Below, one piece after another: positions 11,614-24,413 of a DNA stretch of 64,000 nt; within the stretch, counting starts at the first letter, position 1, and every line of letters starts with the position of its first letter. The notes below the pieces were generated by a model. The model did not search any database and had not been told where the DNA came from. It was given only the letters and a program-made list of their open reading frames with translations. Origin of the DNA: Lineolata rhizophorae (lineage: Eukaryota; Ascomycota; Dothideomycetes; Lineolatales; Lineolataceae); NCBI GenBank assembly GCA_010093515.1, contig MU001671.1:928808-992807 (forward strand). The letters are read 5' to 3'. The position numbers were made by a program, and so were the translations under genes.

Positions 11614-14173
11614 GTTGAAGGATTGGACTTGATATCTTGATATCGAGGTGTTGTAGAGATCGTCGGACAAGCTGACCAAAGTCAGATCAGATGAATGATA
11701 ATCTGAGGTTGTGAATTGACTAGCAATTCAATGCTTTGAGCAGAATATTCCCAGATCGGGTGTGAAATTGGTTGGCACACGGAAGGATTGCAGTGCGCTT
11801 GAGAAGGAGAGAACAGAGATACTGGATCCCTGGGGTTTTAGAAAGGACAAAAATGAAGGAAAGTATGGACTCAGACACGACCTCAAGCCTGTAAACGAGT
11901 GAAGGCTTGGAGGGGATGACAGAGACCCTTTTGTAGTGAGCGAAAAAAGATGGAGATGCAGGCCGGAACAGAGGTCGTGCAGCGTCGGTCAGTTAGTTTA
12001 AAAAGGCGGCCGAAGTAAACAGGGGCTCGTTCAGGGGAGCCTCCACCAATCGTAATAGCCGAAACCAAACATAGCTGCGAAGCAAAGCCACCGGCCTCGA
12101 TGGCTTTCATTCCGGCAGGATTTAGTCCAGTCTCCGCTCAGCACCGGCGCACACGGCCCATCCCTACCGGTGCTTCTTGTAGCGTTGCTCGACCCGGGCG
12201 ATGCGACGATTCACGATCACCTGCGTCTTGCCGCCCCGTTTCGGCCGAGCCGTTGGGTCTCGACTCTGGACCGTTAGACATTCCAGCATTTGCTCAACAC
12301 GCTTGCTCCGCAGCTCTTTGTCGAACACACGTCTCCGTTCCCAACATCAACGGCGCAACAGGCTCTCTCAGGCACTTCATGCAGAGGTGAATTGGATGAC
12401 TGTCTGCCGTGCAGCTGCCCAAATTAAGAGGCCTACGGTCGTGAGCTCTTCCTTCAGTGGACGCCCCTCGAAAACAAGGTGTTTCAGAGCCCGAATGGGG
12501 GGTTGGATGCGGGCCAAGCAGTCGGGCCCCGGGCCGGAAGGCTGGTCGATTGGCGGAGATCTTCAGGCACACGCGGCCCATCCATGCCGTTCCTTGCCTA
12601 GCGTCAGGGGAATCTCACCACAAGGAGAAAGCCAAGTCAATGAGTGGTGGCCATGCAGTCCGTGCCCAACGCCTCTCCGTTGCATGCTTTCTCATCATGG
12701 CAGCTTAGGGCGTAATTGCCCACTCTCGAGAGCTCGCCGTCTGCCCGGCAGCGGCCACAGTTTCGGGGAAGCGCGCGCGCTCGGTTCTTCGTGTTGCGGG
12801 GTGCGAGGGCAGCCGCGCGTGATGCGCCGTGCTGACGCTTCTGCGGTGACGTCTTGGCACTGCGGTGGGTCCTCCGAGCCGATGGCGTGAAAACTTTTAA
12901 GTTTTAGCCAGGCACGCTGGCCAGGCACGACAGCGCTGACGCTAGTAGAGCGCGCGTAGTTGCAGGCGACGTCGGGGCTATTCCTGGCCTGCTGGTCCAG
13001 AGTCGCAATCCGACCGGCCGAACTTCTTCCTCCTCGTTGACCGAATCACAGCGGCAGCAAAGTTCGTCCACGCATGCATTATGCCCCACATTGCCGTCTC
13101 GTCTCGTCTCAACCACTCGCGCTCGCCAGCTGCTGGTTGCGCGAATTTCGGGCCAGCCGCAACCAAGACAAGATCTTTTCTTTTCTCTCTTCCCATCTCC
13201 ACGACTGCAGATTCTGCTTGTCTCTGGTGCGCCTGCATTGGGAGATTGCGTGTGGAACATCGCAAGCTGATCTGAGCGGCTGGTCGCCTTCCGAGAACCC
13301 CTGCGGACCCGGCTGAGCGGCCACAGCGAGAAGGCTATCAGTTTATCGATAGCTTTCCATCTCCGCCTCCTGCACCGGGCTGGACTCTCGCATTTTTCGT
13401 CGGACGTCAAACGGTAGCGATCAAGGCGCCGCGATACCCCACTGCTACTCGATGCGTCCTCGGTTCGAACGTCGAATTCCGGTAGACGCCCCACTAACGC
13501 AGTTGAAGCCGCTAGTCTTCGAATCACGCCGGTCAACGTTTGAACCTAATGACGCATTTTTCCAGACTCCCAAGTCCAATGAGTTTTCTTTCTGTATTTG
13601 AGCAACTGCCCAAGTTTGTCGTCGGACCGTCAGGCCATGGCAATGAAAATCCGCCGAGCCTCCACCGATGCAGGTGAAGTAGCGGTCACGCTGCATTACA
13701 TTCCGGTTCTGACTAGAGAAGTCCAGCCCACATGGTGTTGCATCGAACAGGTGAAAAAAAAGTTCTGTTCTAGTGAAATGGGATTTTGTTGGGAGCGCGA
13801 TGCGGGCCAAAAAGCCTTCGTCATTCGTTGCAAACCGAGCCGACGCGCAATGCCTGGCTTGCCAAGGCCTTCCAAGGCAAACATGCAGGTCGAACACAAG
13901 GCGCTCGGTTGTCCAAACTCTTCTAGAACAAACTTATGAGGGGTTTTGTTGTCCATCTAACCCTTGTAGATTCGGTTACGTACAACAATCGATCCCAAAT
14001 CCGTGACTAAGCGATCGGTAGGATATCGAGTACTCCAATGCAGTCCATCCTATGTGTTGCGGCTTGCGATTTCTTGCGTCTTTCTGGAGCGTTTGCCGAC
14101 CGTCCTTGCCGTGACATTTGGTTGCGTGCTTGACTTTGCCGCATAGGCGAGCTTCGTTGGTCAGGCCAACCAC
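11614..14173. other. Intergenic, promoter of the DPBB gene and flanks
   Basis: About 2.6 kb. Several open frames of 80-230 codons occur on both strands between 12100 and 13950, but they overlap each other, are Arg/Ser/Cys-rich and show no family motif or consistent splice signals. I read them as chance frames in GC-rich DNA. No RNA gene seen. Confidence 0.55.
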
Positions 14174-16461
14174 TTATGCATACCCTTTCGACCTGTGCAG
14201 CTCCCCAACAGTTCGATTGTCCAAAGCAAATGCGACATGTCCCACAGGCTCACCCACACGGACATCGCCAATCCTAACTCTCAGCTTCCTGAGCAACTGA
14301 GCTCTTTCAGTTGCGCTCAATCCTGCTCCCCCTGGAGGCAAAGCGAGGTTTGGATTGTCGTACGTCATACTGGCGACATAGCCCATCATGTCTGGCGCTT
14401 TCGAGCTGCACTTCAGCACCATTCCTGCTGCTCCTACGGCTAGCAGGATGATCGAGGACGTCTCAAGGAGGGCGAGCCATAGGTAGTTGCACTTGTAAGT
14501 TTCGAACGGTATGGCTGTCGTTGCGTTGCTGGTACGCGGATAGAACAGACCGGGGATGTCAGAATTCAGTGGGTCCGCCCTCTCGTTAATGATTTGGTCG
14601 AACGCATCCATGCCTGGCAAGTTTCCGCCAAAGGACGATGGCTCTAACGAAAGTTGATAGTACGTATTGAGCACCTGTCCCAGTCGCGTAGCGAACAGTT
14701 CATTTGGGATATTGGTCATGTTGAGTGGCTGTCTCAGCTGGATAGCGAATGGATCAGCTGACCCGTTAATGAACATCTCCGTCGCTGCAGAATCGCCCGT
14801 CTGCAAAGATCCCGTCGCCAAGGGTAACTCTTGAAAGAGGTTGTAAAGTGTTGTTGGCAAATCTAATGGAGTCAATTTTGGGTTTCGATTCTCGAATCTC
14901 CTAGATGGGCGCTGTTTCCGTACCCTGCAGTTGCCGTCATTGCAATGAATCATGGACTCAACGTATTGCTGAGTAGCCGTACAGTTCCGCAGGAATACTA
15001 GCGTTTCCGGGACATCCCACATGACTTCGGTGCCAAACAGAATGTCACGCGGAACCAGCAATGTTGGGTCTGTAAGTGATGAACTGTTTTGGTCCACGAA
15101 AAGGGCGTCATATCTTCCGGGTGATCCACTGGAATCCAACCGGGAGTCGAGGAAAAAGCTGGCATAAGTTCCTTTTTGGTCATTGTTGAAGGTGTTGGAC
15201 CCGTTCGTAGGGCCCCATACAAGTCCAAGTTGCTGTCTCCATGACGGACTACTCTTCTGCGTATATACTTGGGTCGGGCAATCCAAGGTCATGTAAGCGT
15301 AGTCGATGCTGAAATTCGCAATACCGGATGGTGGCACCCCAGCAATCGGAAGTCCCACAAGTGAAACAAAATCATCCGAACTTCGGTTGCCTTCAATAGG
15401 AATCCACCCCTCTGCTTGCGCTTCAGTATTGTTGATACGCCCAAGGAAAGGAATCTTCGGGTTTCCCCAAGTATCCTGGTAAGCCTCTTTGACATGCACA
15501 GGAGCTAGAAGAGCCGCACTGTATAAGGAGTTCATCGCTGCTCGCCTGGTTGCTTGGTCTCCCGAAGTAAATATTCCACGGTTGGCCTGCGTGAAGTTCA
15601 TTCCGCCAGTCGGCATATAAGCGACAGATGTCGAATTGACCAAATTACTCGTTCCATATTCAAGCGTCCTAAGAGAGGCTTGGCCGCCGAGTGGTGATAA
15701 TGCCCATAGAAACAGTAAGTTCACTCCGACGATCGAAAAGTTCTTGAGCAGCACTTGACTTTCGAAGGTGCCCCAGACTGTTTGGCTGGCCATGAGGAGT
15801 TCGAGCGTCTATAAAATGGGACATCGACGTGGTTAGTGTTGGTTTTGTAACACATGGTTTAGATGAAATACTAACACCGAGACGGGATCCTTTTTCCGCG
15901 CAGAAGCGCGCAATGATTTTCATCGTCCGCCCTGCAACAGCTGCAAAAATAACTGGGAATATTGTGGGACCCTGGGTAGGCCATATGAGAATAGTTCGAT
16001 GCCATATGATAACATGTTATCTTACAAGTTCCATTGCTTGCTCGATATTGCGACCGAATCTATTTCCCTCTTTTTGTTGATTATGCAGCTTCAGGACGCA
16101 GAAACCAAGAACTGGCAGAAATTGATGTTAGCGTTGAGTTCCATATTGAATAATAAGAAGAAGCTTAGTACGCACCGATAAACGTTACTGGTACGAGTGC
16201 CATGAAAATGTCCCCAATTGTGAAAAGCACCTCGAAGGGAGATCGCTTCTTCAATTGGAATGGTTCTGAACTCCAACCTTCGATGGAAGTGGTGGAAGCT
16301 ACCGAAAGAGACGAATCAAATAGTTCCTTGGGTGGTAGCGGAGGCCTTGAATCTGTACGCTGGTGGAAATCCTGTGCATCCTCTCGTGATTGTGTTCGGT
16401 GGTCATGGCGAGTGAACTCATTGTTGCCATTTATTGGTCTGTGCGTAGACAGTCGTTCCAT
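14174..16461 (-). CDS. Polytopic fungal membrane protein of unknown function
   Basis: Four exons: 16176-16461, 16026-16111, 15876-15971 and 14174-15808, separated by introns of 64, 54 and 67 nt, the third with a GTTAGT donor. The spliced product is about 700 aa. After a polar N-terminus come membrane spans: about residues 75-100 (FTIGDIFMALVPVTFIVLGF), 130-150 (GPTIFPVIFAAVAGR) and 190-215 (FSIVGVNLLFLWALSPLGG). A large domain with many Asn-x-Ser/Thr sites follows, then a last span near the C-terminus (WLALLETSSIILLAVGAAGM) and a soluble tail. The order short soluble N-terminus, three spans, big extracytosolic domain, one span, tail recurs in an uncharacterised ascomycete family. Its function is unknown and I assign none. 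The upstream exons are supported by the helix-rich continuity and correct phase. Confidence 0.82.
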
Positions 16462-19400
16462 AGTTGTCTAAACATGGACAACAATAGCACCAACAGTATC
16501 ATGCTGAACCACATGGCGGCGGGTCTTTTTGTATGTTGCGACAGCCGTGCGGCACAGCCCAATCGCTGCAGATCTTGATTCAAGTTGCCGCTGGGTGATT
16601 TCCGTGGATTGATTTCATAGGGTCGCTTACATCCTACCCCCAGCAGGCCATGGGTTGTTGGCGCTTGGAACGCGTCCAAAAATATACCAGTACGCTATAG
16701 TTATGATTTTCTGTAGTGTATTTAAAGATGCTTCATCACATGATTTGGCAACAATAGGAAGCCTTTGCAAAATGATCTAGATGCGATATTCTTCTTTTCC
16801 CAGTAACCAAGCCAAAGCATGCATAGGACGAGGCTTCTCCTTGCACTACCGAGTACAACATCATTGCCACATGACCTGTGTTTTGCCTTGTAAAGGGAGC
16901 AGGAAGTCGGCTGCAACTTTATTCAACACTTTGTGCCCTGTTGTATACTTTTAATGTTTTATGGCTGTGCCGCAATCAAGGAAGCTCTCATTGGCGCAGA
17001 GCCCGGGTTCGACTACAAGCTAAACCTAAAGGAAAGACGAGCACGGAGAACTTCATTATCAATATATACCTAATAAAGCAAATAGTTATGTCTAGGAGCA
17101 AGCACTTATAGTTGCGCATAGCTAGCTTATGATTTATGGGTTTTAAAGTTCGGTAGTTTCTACGGCCCAGTTTTGAAGGAAAGTCGGTGAACAATAGAGC
17201 ACTCTATGTAGCTAGTTGCAAGAGATGTGCTTAAATCAATTTAGTCTATGTTCCTTGATTCATGTTTGTAAAATGCATGGAGACATTAAATAAACACTGC
17301 AATGAGTATCAGTTCTGCAGTGCCCTGCCATCAAATACAGCATCGATATATCGAAAGTTTAGACGTTTAAGCCTTCCGTCATGTAAAGCCCAGTTGCCTT
17401 ATTTCACTATCAGCCGCAGGCGCCCGTAGTGTAGGTCATTGGAGATCGAACTGAAAATCATCCAGTCATGTGAGGAAGCCGTATACAGTTGAACGCAGTA
17501 AATTGGTGTGGGGAACTAAACATCTTCGAATTCTGAATGTATGGGAGATGAAGCAACACGTATTAGCATTCTAAGTTCGTATTGACTACAAGCCTAAATT
17601 CGGTTCTAGGAAGCGCTATGATAGTTTTAGTAATGCCTATATCACCGATGGCGCAAATCGCGCCATTGACTGCACTCCCATAGCGAGTGACTCCCGTGGA
17701 GAGCAATCGACCTGACACCCTCACACAGTAGTGAAAGACGGCAGCTGTTACTTTGGGGGAAGTTGGCACTAGCTACGACAACACTCTATGTAGTGGGTGC
17801 TGGTTGAGAACAATATTTAGCATAGGGAGCCGGCCGTTGGGATGATTCATTCACTTTCTACAAGCATAGCTTTCAATTCAGTGTTTGCAAATGGACTAGT
17901 TTGAAAGTGCCTTGAGATAGAAAAGGGAAATAGCCAAAGGTCCTACGCTCAAAACGATAGTTGCTAGGGAAGAAACAGCACGTGTTACACGTCGCTTCGG
18001 CTCTTTTAGAAATTCCCGACAGGCTGTTAGCACTTCACTGCCTCGGAACCATTACAACAGGCGAGGTTTTAGGCTGGGTTCCACTCTGCCTCGTGTTGAC
18101 TACCTTCCAGTGGCCAAGCTCAATTCTTCATCCAAAATTTTGGGCGGAAGTCAACTGGAACCGTTCGTTTTGTGAAAGAGAAGGCGGACGCGGAGTATTT
18201 GACCTCGCCGCCACTGGGCGACCTGCGTTAGTGGGCATTTTGACCAGGCATCAACTTGCTTTAAGTCGCCCTGTATACATTTCGGGCATATGCAGGGGTA
18301 GCTATGCAGGGTCCCCCATTGGAGAGCGCGAAGCGGAGGGCTTTCGTTTGCCTCGCCTTCGCCTGCTTATCGGCTAGTTAGCGAGCCGACTCCTTGCGAT
18401 AATCTCCCGTGCGCCCTCCCGAGACAAGGGGTTCGTCTGGCATAAATCTTCACCTACCGCCAATCCGGTTCCCGCTTGAGCGCCGCTGATGATGAAACAG
18501 CCGACCAAGTGCCTTGACCGCATGGCATTCCCCAGGTTTTGAGGGCCTCGGCCCCACGCGATCCAACGTCCTGGTCAAAGACACCCTCAACGGGCCGACG
18601 ATCTGTGACAACGATGAACGTTGCGGGCTAGTGAACTAGGGCAGTGCGAAACTTCCCGTCTCCCTTCGATGAACCGATTAGCGTTGCACGACAGATGAAG
18701 ACGTAGAGAAATAGAATGGCTAGCTTTCCCATCATAGACGAGGTATGTCAAATCCAGTCAAATACAACGTTTGGGTTCAACGCAATTTCTCTAATATTCT
18801 ACATTTCTCTTGGGACATTGCGCTTACATGCCTAGTAATGTGCATTATACCTCCTCCTATGATGCGTGTTTGAGCCGAGTTCTCGGCTGTTGAATTGAAA
18901 CGCTGGTTTTGAGAAGTGGTGATCCTCGAAAGGAGGCAAAATGATTGATGAGTTCTGAACCATCTGGGGTCAGGGACGATGCAGGACCTCCTTATTGGCT
19001 CGGTATGAGTAGGACTGGGGATTTTGGAGCTATTTTTTGCGTACGGTCCATTGCGTGATCAAGGTAAACTCTCGAACCGCATGAATCTGGAAGGCATGCG
19101 ACTTTCGCATCCATCCTTGCTAGCCACTTCTGCAACCTAGCCCACCCAATCAGACTCTAGCTTTGTAGATCACGGATGCGGAGTTGCCGTTCCCGTCGTT
19201 CACGGTGCACTCAATCATGTCAATGCGGTTTTGCCAAAGAACGCTGCTTGTCCGAACATGAGCTTCAAGCGCTACACTACCGCGCCTCTCTTTCTTTCAT
19301 TCACTACTTGGGTGGAGTTCCCACCGCTTCGTTCCTTACTGCACTTTCACGAGCGTACGCTTGCCGGTTGAGCGTAACGGATTGCTTCTTTTCGTTCAGC

Positions 19401-19658
19401 TGGTCTGATATGCCCCATTTTCGAGTACATTGAAGCGCGGTGAATCGCAGACGAGCCAGACGAGTGGAACGACCTCCAATTTACGGCATACAAAGGAATA
19501 TTACGACCTATCTGGTGAATTAAACGGTCTTTCGAGTTGTCAACTATTTGCCAAATCGCGACTTCAGTTACCTGGCCCGTAACTGGCACTTCTTGATGTC
19601 ACAACTATAATCGATCCGTTCCATTCAATAGTCGATACTGTCAAGAAACTAGTGCAAA
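16462..19658. other. Long intergenic region upstream of the GPCR gene
   Basis: About 3.2 kb, the longest gap in the window. AT-rich from 16700 to 17950 and more GC-rich from 18000 to 18700. An open frame at 17961-18377 begins with TTG rather than ATG and has no recognisable motif. I find no tRNA, repeat or transposon. Its distal part should hold the promoters of the membrane protein gene (left) and the GPCR (right). Confidence 0.55.
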
Positions 19659-21596
19659 ATGGAGGCGATGGAGATGGACTTCTACGAAATTACTCCGAGG
19701 GAACAGAAGGCTCTCGAAGTTGTAGAGCGTAGCATGGCTTCAGTTTCCCTCGTGGGCACTCTTATAATTTTCGTGACGTTCGTCATCTTTCCGGCCTTCC
19801 GCAAGCCTATCAATCGCTTGATTGTTTATGCTTCATTTGGCAACGTCATGTGCAGCATTGCAGCACTTATCTCTGTTGATGGCATCAGTTCTGGGATGAC
19901 TAGTGGTCTTTGTCAGTTCCAAGGGTTCTTGATCCAAATGTGAGTCAGACATAACCGACATGGCTCGTTTTATTGCGACCGAAAACTAAAGACCAATGCC
20001 TTTTCTAAAAGGTTTATGTGCGCCGATTCGCTCTGGACTTTCTGCATGGCCCTAAACGTCTACTTGACGTTCTTCAAGAATTATCTCGCTGCCGATTTAA
20101 AGAGACTTGAGAAGTGGTACTTCTTGCTTTGCTATGGCATTCCACTGGTTCCAGCTCTCGTCTTCCTTTTAGTAGATGCTGTTGAAGGCAGGGGGATTTA
20201 CGGGCCTGCTACAGTATGTTTATCAAAAGTCAAACTGCTGTTCTTGGATTAGCGCTGACTTTTGCAGCTGTGGTGCTGGATCTCGGTCGAATGGGATTGG
20301 ATGCGGGTGGCCTTTTTCTATGGTCCAGTCTGGTAAGGCTTCGATTGACCCATTTAGGGCGAAGTAGTCTGATGCGCGATTAGGGTTGTCATTACGCTCA
20401 CAACTTCAATTTATGTCTGGACTGGGCGGGACATTTTCAAACAGCGCGCTGCACTGCGTGCGTTCTCCAAGAACCGACCGGAGCCACCTCCTGCTGTGGG
20501 CAAATCGTCTTCGACGAGCAGCAACTCTACAGTCACCAAGGTTGTAGACATTGAGGTCAAAACGGAGCGCATTGATCTTCCCATAGTTGACGGAATGATT
20601 CCCGGCAACGAGTCTCAAGAGTCGTTCGGGAGCGCTGGTAGTCTGAAAGACGGCGTCCCGGCCCATGCAAACTACCCGTACGAGTGGCAAGTGTCGGCCG
20701 AGCGCCGTATCTATGATCAAAATCCCTCCACTCGATGTTCAGCAACCGTTACAGCCGAACGACGCAATCCCGATGATGAAGAAAGCGCGCTACGCAGTGC
20801 ACCGCCCGCAAAGACGCCTACTACTCCTGGACCTAGACGTTATGGCAATGCTAATGCTGCTCTAAATGCCAACCGGGCGGCGTGGGGATACGCAAAAGTA
20901 TCACTGCTCATGTTTGTCGCCATGATTATTGTCTGGGTAAGTTCCTTGCTTTTGAAATCAAATCCCAATTAATTCGATCAGTTTGGATTCGAGTCACTCG
21001 ATTCTGCAAACTAACACTCCCCACTGTAGGGTCCCTCGACTATCTACCGCGTATACTCCCTGGTTAGGCCCGAAGATCCTCAGATCCCCCTTCAAATTGC
21101 CGCGGCCTGTGTCCTTCCGATGCAGGGCTTCTGGAACACCGTCATTTACCTCACCACCTCATGGCCCCAGTGCAAGTCCGCATGGCGCGAGCTACGCGGC
21201 CATCCCCCTTCGGACGGACCTCTCAACCTGTTCGCTCAGCTCCGGCAACGCCGGGAAACATGCCGCCTCGCCCGCAGCCTCTTCGACGCGTCGGCGCAGA
21301 CCCTCGGCCCACACAAGGACAGCAATCGCCCCAGCACTCGTCGCGCGCGCCCGGGGTCGCACCTCAAGATGTCGTTTGTGGACGCGCTTAGGTACGGCCC
21401 TGGCTCCGAGTACGACGGCGACGGTACCAGCCGGCCGGTCAGCCGCATGTCCTCCATCAAGGAGTCGTCGAGCACGGATACGGAACCGGAGGGTAGGAAG
21501 AGCTTCAACTTTGGAGAGTTCACGCTGCAGCCTCCTGCGGCGGCTGCGCCTGCACGCTCGGGCGACAGGACTGAGAAGCCTCTGCCAAAGCTGTAG
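19659..21596 (+). CDS. Seven-TM cAMP-like G-protein-coupled receptor
   Basis: Plasma-membrane receptor of the fungal cAMP-receptor-like (CRL) class. Five exons, 19659-19939, 20012-20213, 20268-20332, 20384-20936 and 21030-21596, total 1668 nt and give 555 aa. TM1 to TM5 are in the first 250 residues: SLVGTLIIFVTFVIFPAF, LIVYASFGNVMCSIAALI, LWTFCMALNVYLTFF, WYFLLCYGIPLVPALVFLLV and FFYGPVWVVITLTTSIYVW. A conserved LWCWISVEWDW lies before TM5. A long third cytoplasmic loop of about 150 polar residues comes next, then TM6 (KVSLLMFVAMIIVWGPSTI) and TM7 with LPMQGFWNTVIYLTT, typical of this receptor class. The 150-residue tail is Ser/Thr/Arg-rich and could carry phosphorylation sites. The ligand is unknown. 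It likely signals through a heterotrimeric G protein, by family knowledge. Confidence 0.92.
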
Positions 21597-22532
21597 GCGT
21601 TGAGGTGGCAGACCGTTGCAGTATGGCATGAGGGGCTGCGTAGCTCGTCATGGTCGTTTGGTATCGTTCACTTCTGCTTCGGACGCTCGCTTTTGAGAAG
21701 CTGGACGTACCGATATCTTCATTTTGCACTTACGATACATTTAACTTGACCAAGTCATTTTCCTAATCCCCGACTGTCGTTCCCAGCTTACGATTTTAGT
21801 TGATACATTTTAGCGGCAGGGGGCTTTGTTTTCTTTATTTCACTTAGGGAATGCCGGAAAGGTTGGTGATAGTGTGGCGTGAGGCTGGCTTGTAACATTA
21901 GTGTCTCCGTCTATTTGCTGTTCTTGGGTAATCGTTCTTTTTGGTCATACCCGTTCTCAATCGCAAGGGCTGTGTTGGTTTTCGTGGTCGTTAGGGGCGT
22001 CGGAGATGAATAGTGTCTTGGGAAGTGTTTCTCCATGAGGGACATTCAAGGTTTAGATGAACCTTTCGACACACAAATAGGCAACAAATGGACTTGAATT
22101 TTTGGTATACTAGCTACACATTAGTGAGAAGTGTCTGTCCGATCTCTACTCAGATGCCGTTTACACCGTGCTCATGAAGCCAGAAATTAAAACAAACAAC
22201 GGTGTCATCTGTTTAGAGACTTGAAATGGGCTTAGGTATAACATTTAGCTATCTAAAATGAAGAGACGAATAATTATGTGGCTATGAATCTGGAACGGCT
22301 AAGCTACGCACAGAACGAGTGGTGCGGAATGACCGGATTCCTGTTGAATAGTATAAAAGACAAAAGAACAGAAAAGAACAAGAAAAAAAAAAAAGACGAA
22401 AGCAAACTAAAAACCAGATACGATGTATGTACAAAATCGCCAGAATTGAAGGTCTCCCCCAAGCATTTTCCCGTCTGCGAAATGACGGTACGTCGTATCT
22501 CTTTTAAAGCATAAACCCAATCATGGGATCTT
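21597..22532. other. Intergenic between convergent GPCR and secreted-peptide genes
   Basis: About 0.9 kb holding the 3' ends of two convergent genes. A 14-nt A-run lies near 22382-22395. No gene seen. Confidence 0.6.
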
Positions 22533-22872
22533 TCAGTTGTCCCAGCAAGAGCTGCCCGGCCGCAGACTTTCGGCGAAGAGACACGAAGCGCAGTCCCTAT
22601 AGCAGTCGGGATCGAAGCGCGGGGCAGGGCAACGGCAGAGGATGTCGCAGCGGCAGTGGCGTTCAAGCGTCCCAACCGTGTCGTCTCCTTCAGTAACGTC
22701 CACTGAAGAAGTAGTGTTCTCTGCTGTTGAAGCGTTAGTGACATAGGAAAGAAAATACACACGTGATCTGGTCAAGCGTGATGAGATTTTAAGGCTTGAG
22801 CGTACCGACTGGGAGCGCAAGAACGCTGCTGGCAATGGCCAGGAGGGAGAAGACAGTGATGGAGAGCTTCAT
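22533..22872 (-). CDS. Small secreted cysteine-rich protein, effector-like
   Basis: An 85-aa protein from two exons (22806-22872 and 22533-22723) with an 82-nt intron. The joined length is 258 nt and the frame is kept. Exon 1 is a textbook signal peptide, MKLSITVFSLLAIASSVLA, followed by LPV. The mature part begins with an acidic, Thr/Ser-rich region (AENTTSSVDVTEGDD, with one N-glycosylation site). It then carries eight Cys in about 40 residues, spaced C-x-C-x3-C-x-C-x8-C-x3-C-x2-C-x11-C, ending SSCWDN. The even Cys count and small size suggest a disulphide-rich secreted peptide. I do not recognise the family. It does not fit hydrophobin or CFEM spacing as I know them. A TATA box lies 160 bp upstream of the ATG. 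Effector, antimicrobial or signalling roles are all possible. Confidence 0.82.
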
Positions 22873-24413
22873 GGTGGTGGTCGAAGAGAGGTGAAGTGAA
22901 GTTGACCCTTGAGATAGAGACAGATAGGGAGCTGGCAAGGCAATGATTTTGCTTCGTGGCTTGATTGTACTTGAGGGCCTTCGAGTGCTTGAGAACTGAT
23001 GATGAACACTGTCGGCGGATATCTGGCACGGTTTATATAGCCCACTTTTCCCAGAGCCATGGCTCTCATGAAGCTCCCCAGGAGCGTGACGCTATTCAGT
23101 TCGGCGACCACTTCCTAGCTGACTCCATTCACTAGGTCGCTTTCCATCTGTGCAGAACGTCCCTGAGCCTCCCCATGTGGGCTGGGAGCTGTGACCAAGC
23201 TCGAGCCAAGGTCAGAGTCAAATTCAACTCCACCATTCAACGCCAGTAAATTTGCACCGAGATCGAGGCCAAGCATGAAGCCAAGATGGGCTTCCCGACA
23301 GAGATGAGATCTGTACGGTCATGGCGGTGGGAGCCGTTAAATGGGAAAGGAATTCAAGATGGTCACAGGTCGAGCGTGATTGGGTGTAATGGCGCCTTGG
23401 CGGGCTCAGCCGCAGTTATCCCCGGTCACGCCGTGTGGCTCAGCTCCTAGAGCCCCTCCGCATGCGCCGGCACTAGGGGTTTTCAGCCACTCGGAGATTC
23501 GAAGCAATTGGGCGTAAAGAAGGTTAAAACTAAAGTGCTGATGGGACAATAGCTTGGCACGTCAGCACCATTAGTCACTTTGTAGGCGTGCCTATTTCTA
23601 GCTGTCGGTGTGGAGTCATCGTGTAGGTAGCAATTTTGTCGAGTTCACGAACCGATATCGCTACTCCCGGTCAAGTACGACACGCCAAGTCATTAGTTCA
23701 AAATTATCTACCCTTTTCTTTGGATCGCAAGCGGGTTAAAATGGATTCAAACAAGCTGAAAGTACTGGTTGTGGCTAAGCAGGTAGAATGCCGAGAGTTG
23801 AATCGCTGCGGAATCGCCGAACAACAGACGTACCAGGACCATCTAGTCATAGAGCCCATGGGAAGGGCTACATTTAGGCCTCTTGTTTTTGGTGCCAATA
23901 CAATTTAGCCCACGGGCGCCGTAAGCGCTCTATGAACCTTGATGTTCATGCAGCGGCTAGATAGACTTGCTCTGGTCTGCGGTCTAGCTGTTCGACCGCT
24001 GAACATTATGAGCGTCTAGAAGAGGCTGTGGATGTTGCACAATACTTAAAGCCTGCAAACTCATCGGTGTCTAGTTTCTTCTCCTTTACATAAGTCTTTA
24101 TACTTGGAATTACAACTAGGACCCTTAATTAGCTGCTTAGGGCTCATTTGCGCATCCAATGTATGAAATGATTCGCCACCAAGCAAAATGAGAAAGGGAT
24201 TATGAGTGACGGAGCGCCTTGCCAGCGTAATGCGACATTCTTCCGACATCAAACCATCCAAACTATACCGAGTTTGTCGACACGAAACATTGTCTGTAGA
24301 TAAACATAGTCTTCATCAGTCCAACTCCGCGAGCAGCATCAAGGTCCGATATAATCACACAGTCGCCAGCCGCCACTACTACCGTCATCGAATATTCGTA
24401 CAGGGCTCCGAGC
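22873..24413. other. Intergenic, promoter of the secreted-peptide gene and VTC1 downstream
   Basis: About 1.5 kb. Apart from the TATA box, it holds only short frames without motifs. No RNA gene or repeat recognised. Confidence 0.55.
23032..23039 (-). promoter_or_regulatory. TATA box of the secreted cysteine-rich gene
   Basis: TATATAAA on the minus strand, 160 bp upstream of the ATG at 22872. A clear TATA box fits a strongly inducible gene. The transcription start was not determined. Confidence 0.6.

Noticed and set aside
12201-12890. 229-codon open frame on the plus strand
   Set aside because: Arg/Ser/Cys-rich composition, competing frames on both strands, no family motif.
12904-13897. Two long minus-strand frames between the DPBB and polytopic membrane genes
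   Set aside because: No motif, no coherent exon joins, amino-acid composition of random GC-rich DNA.
17961-18377. 138-codon open frame
   Set aside because: Starts with TTG, no motif, no neighbours in frame; eukaryotic genes do not normally begin this way.
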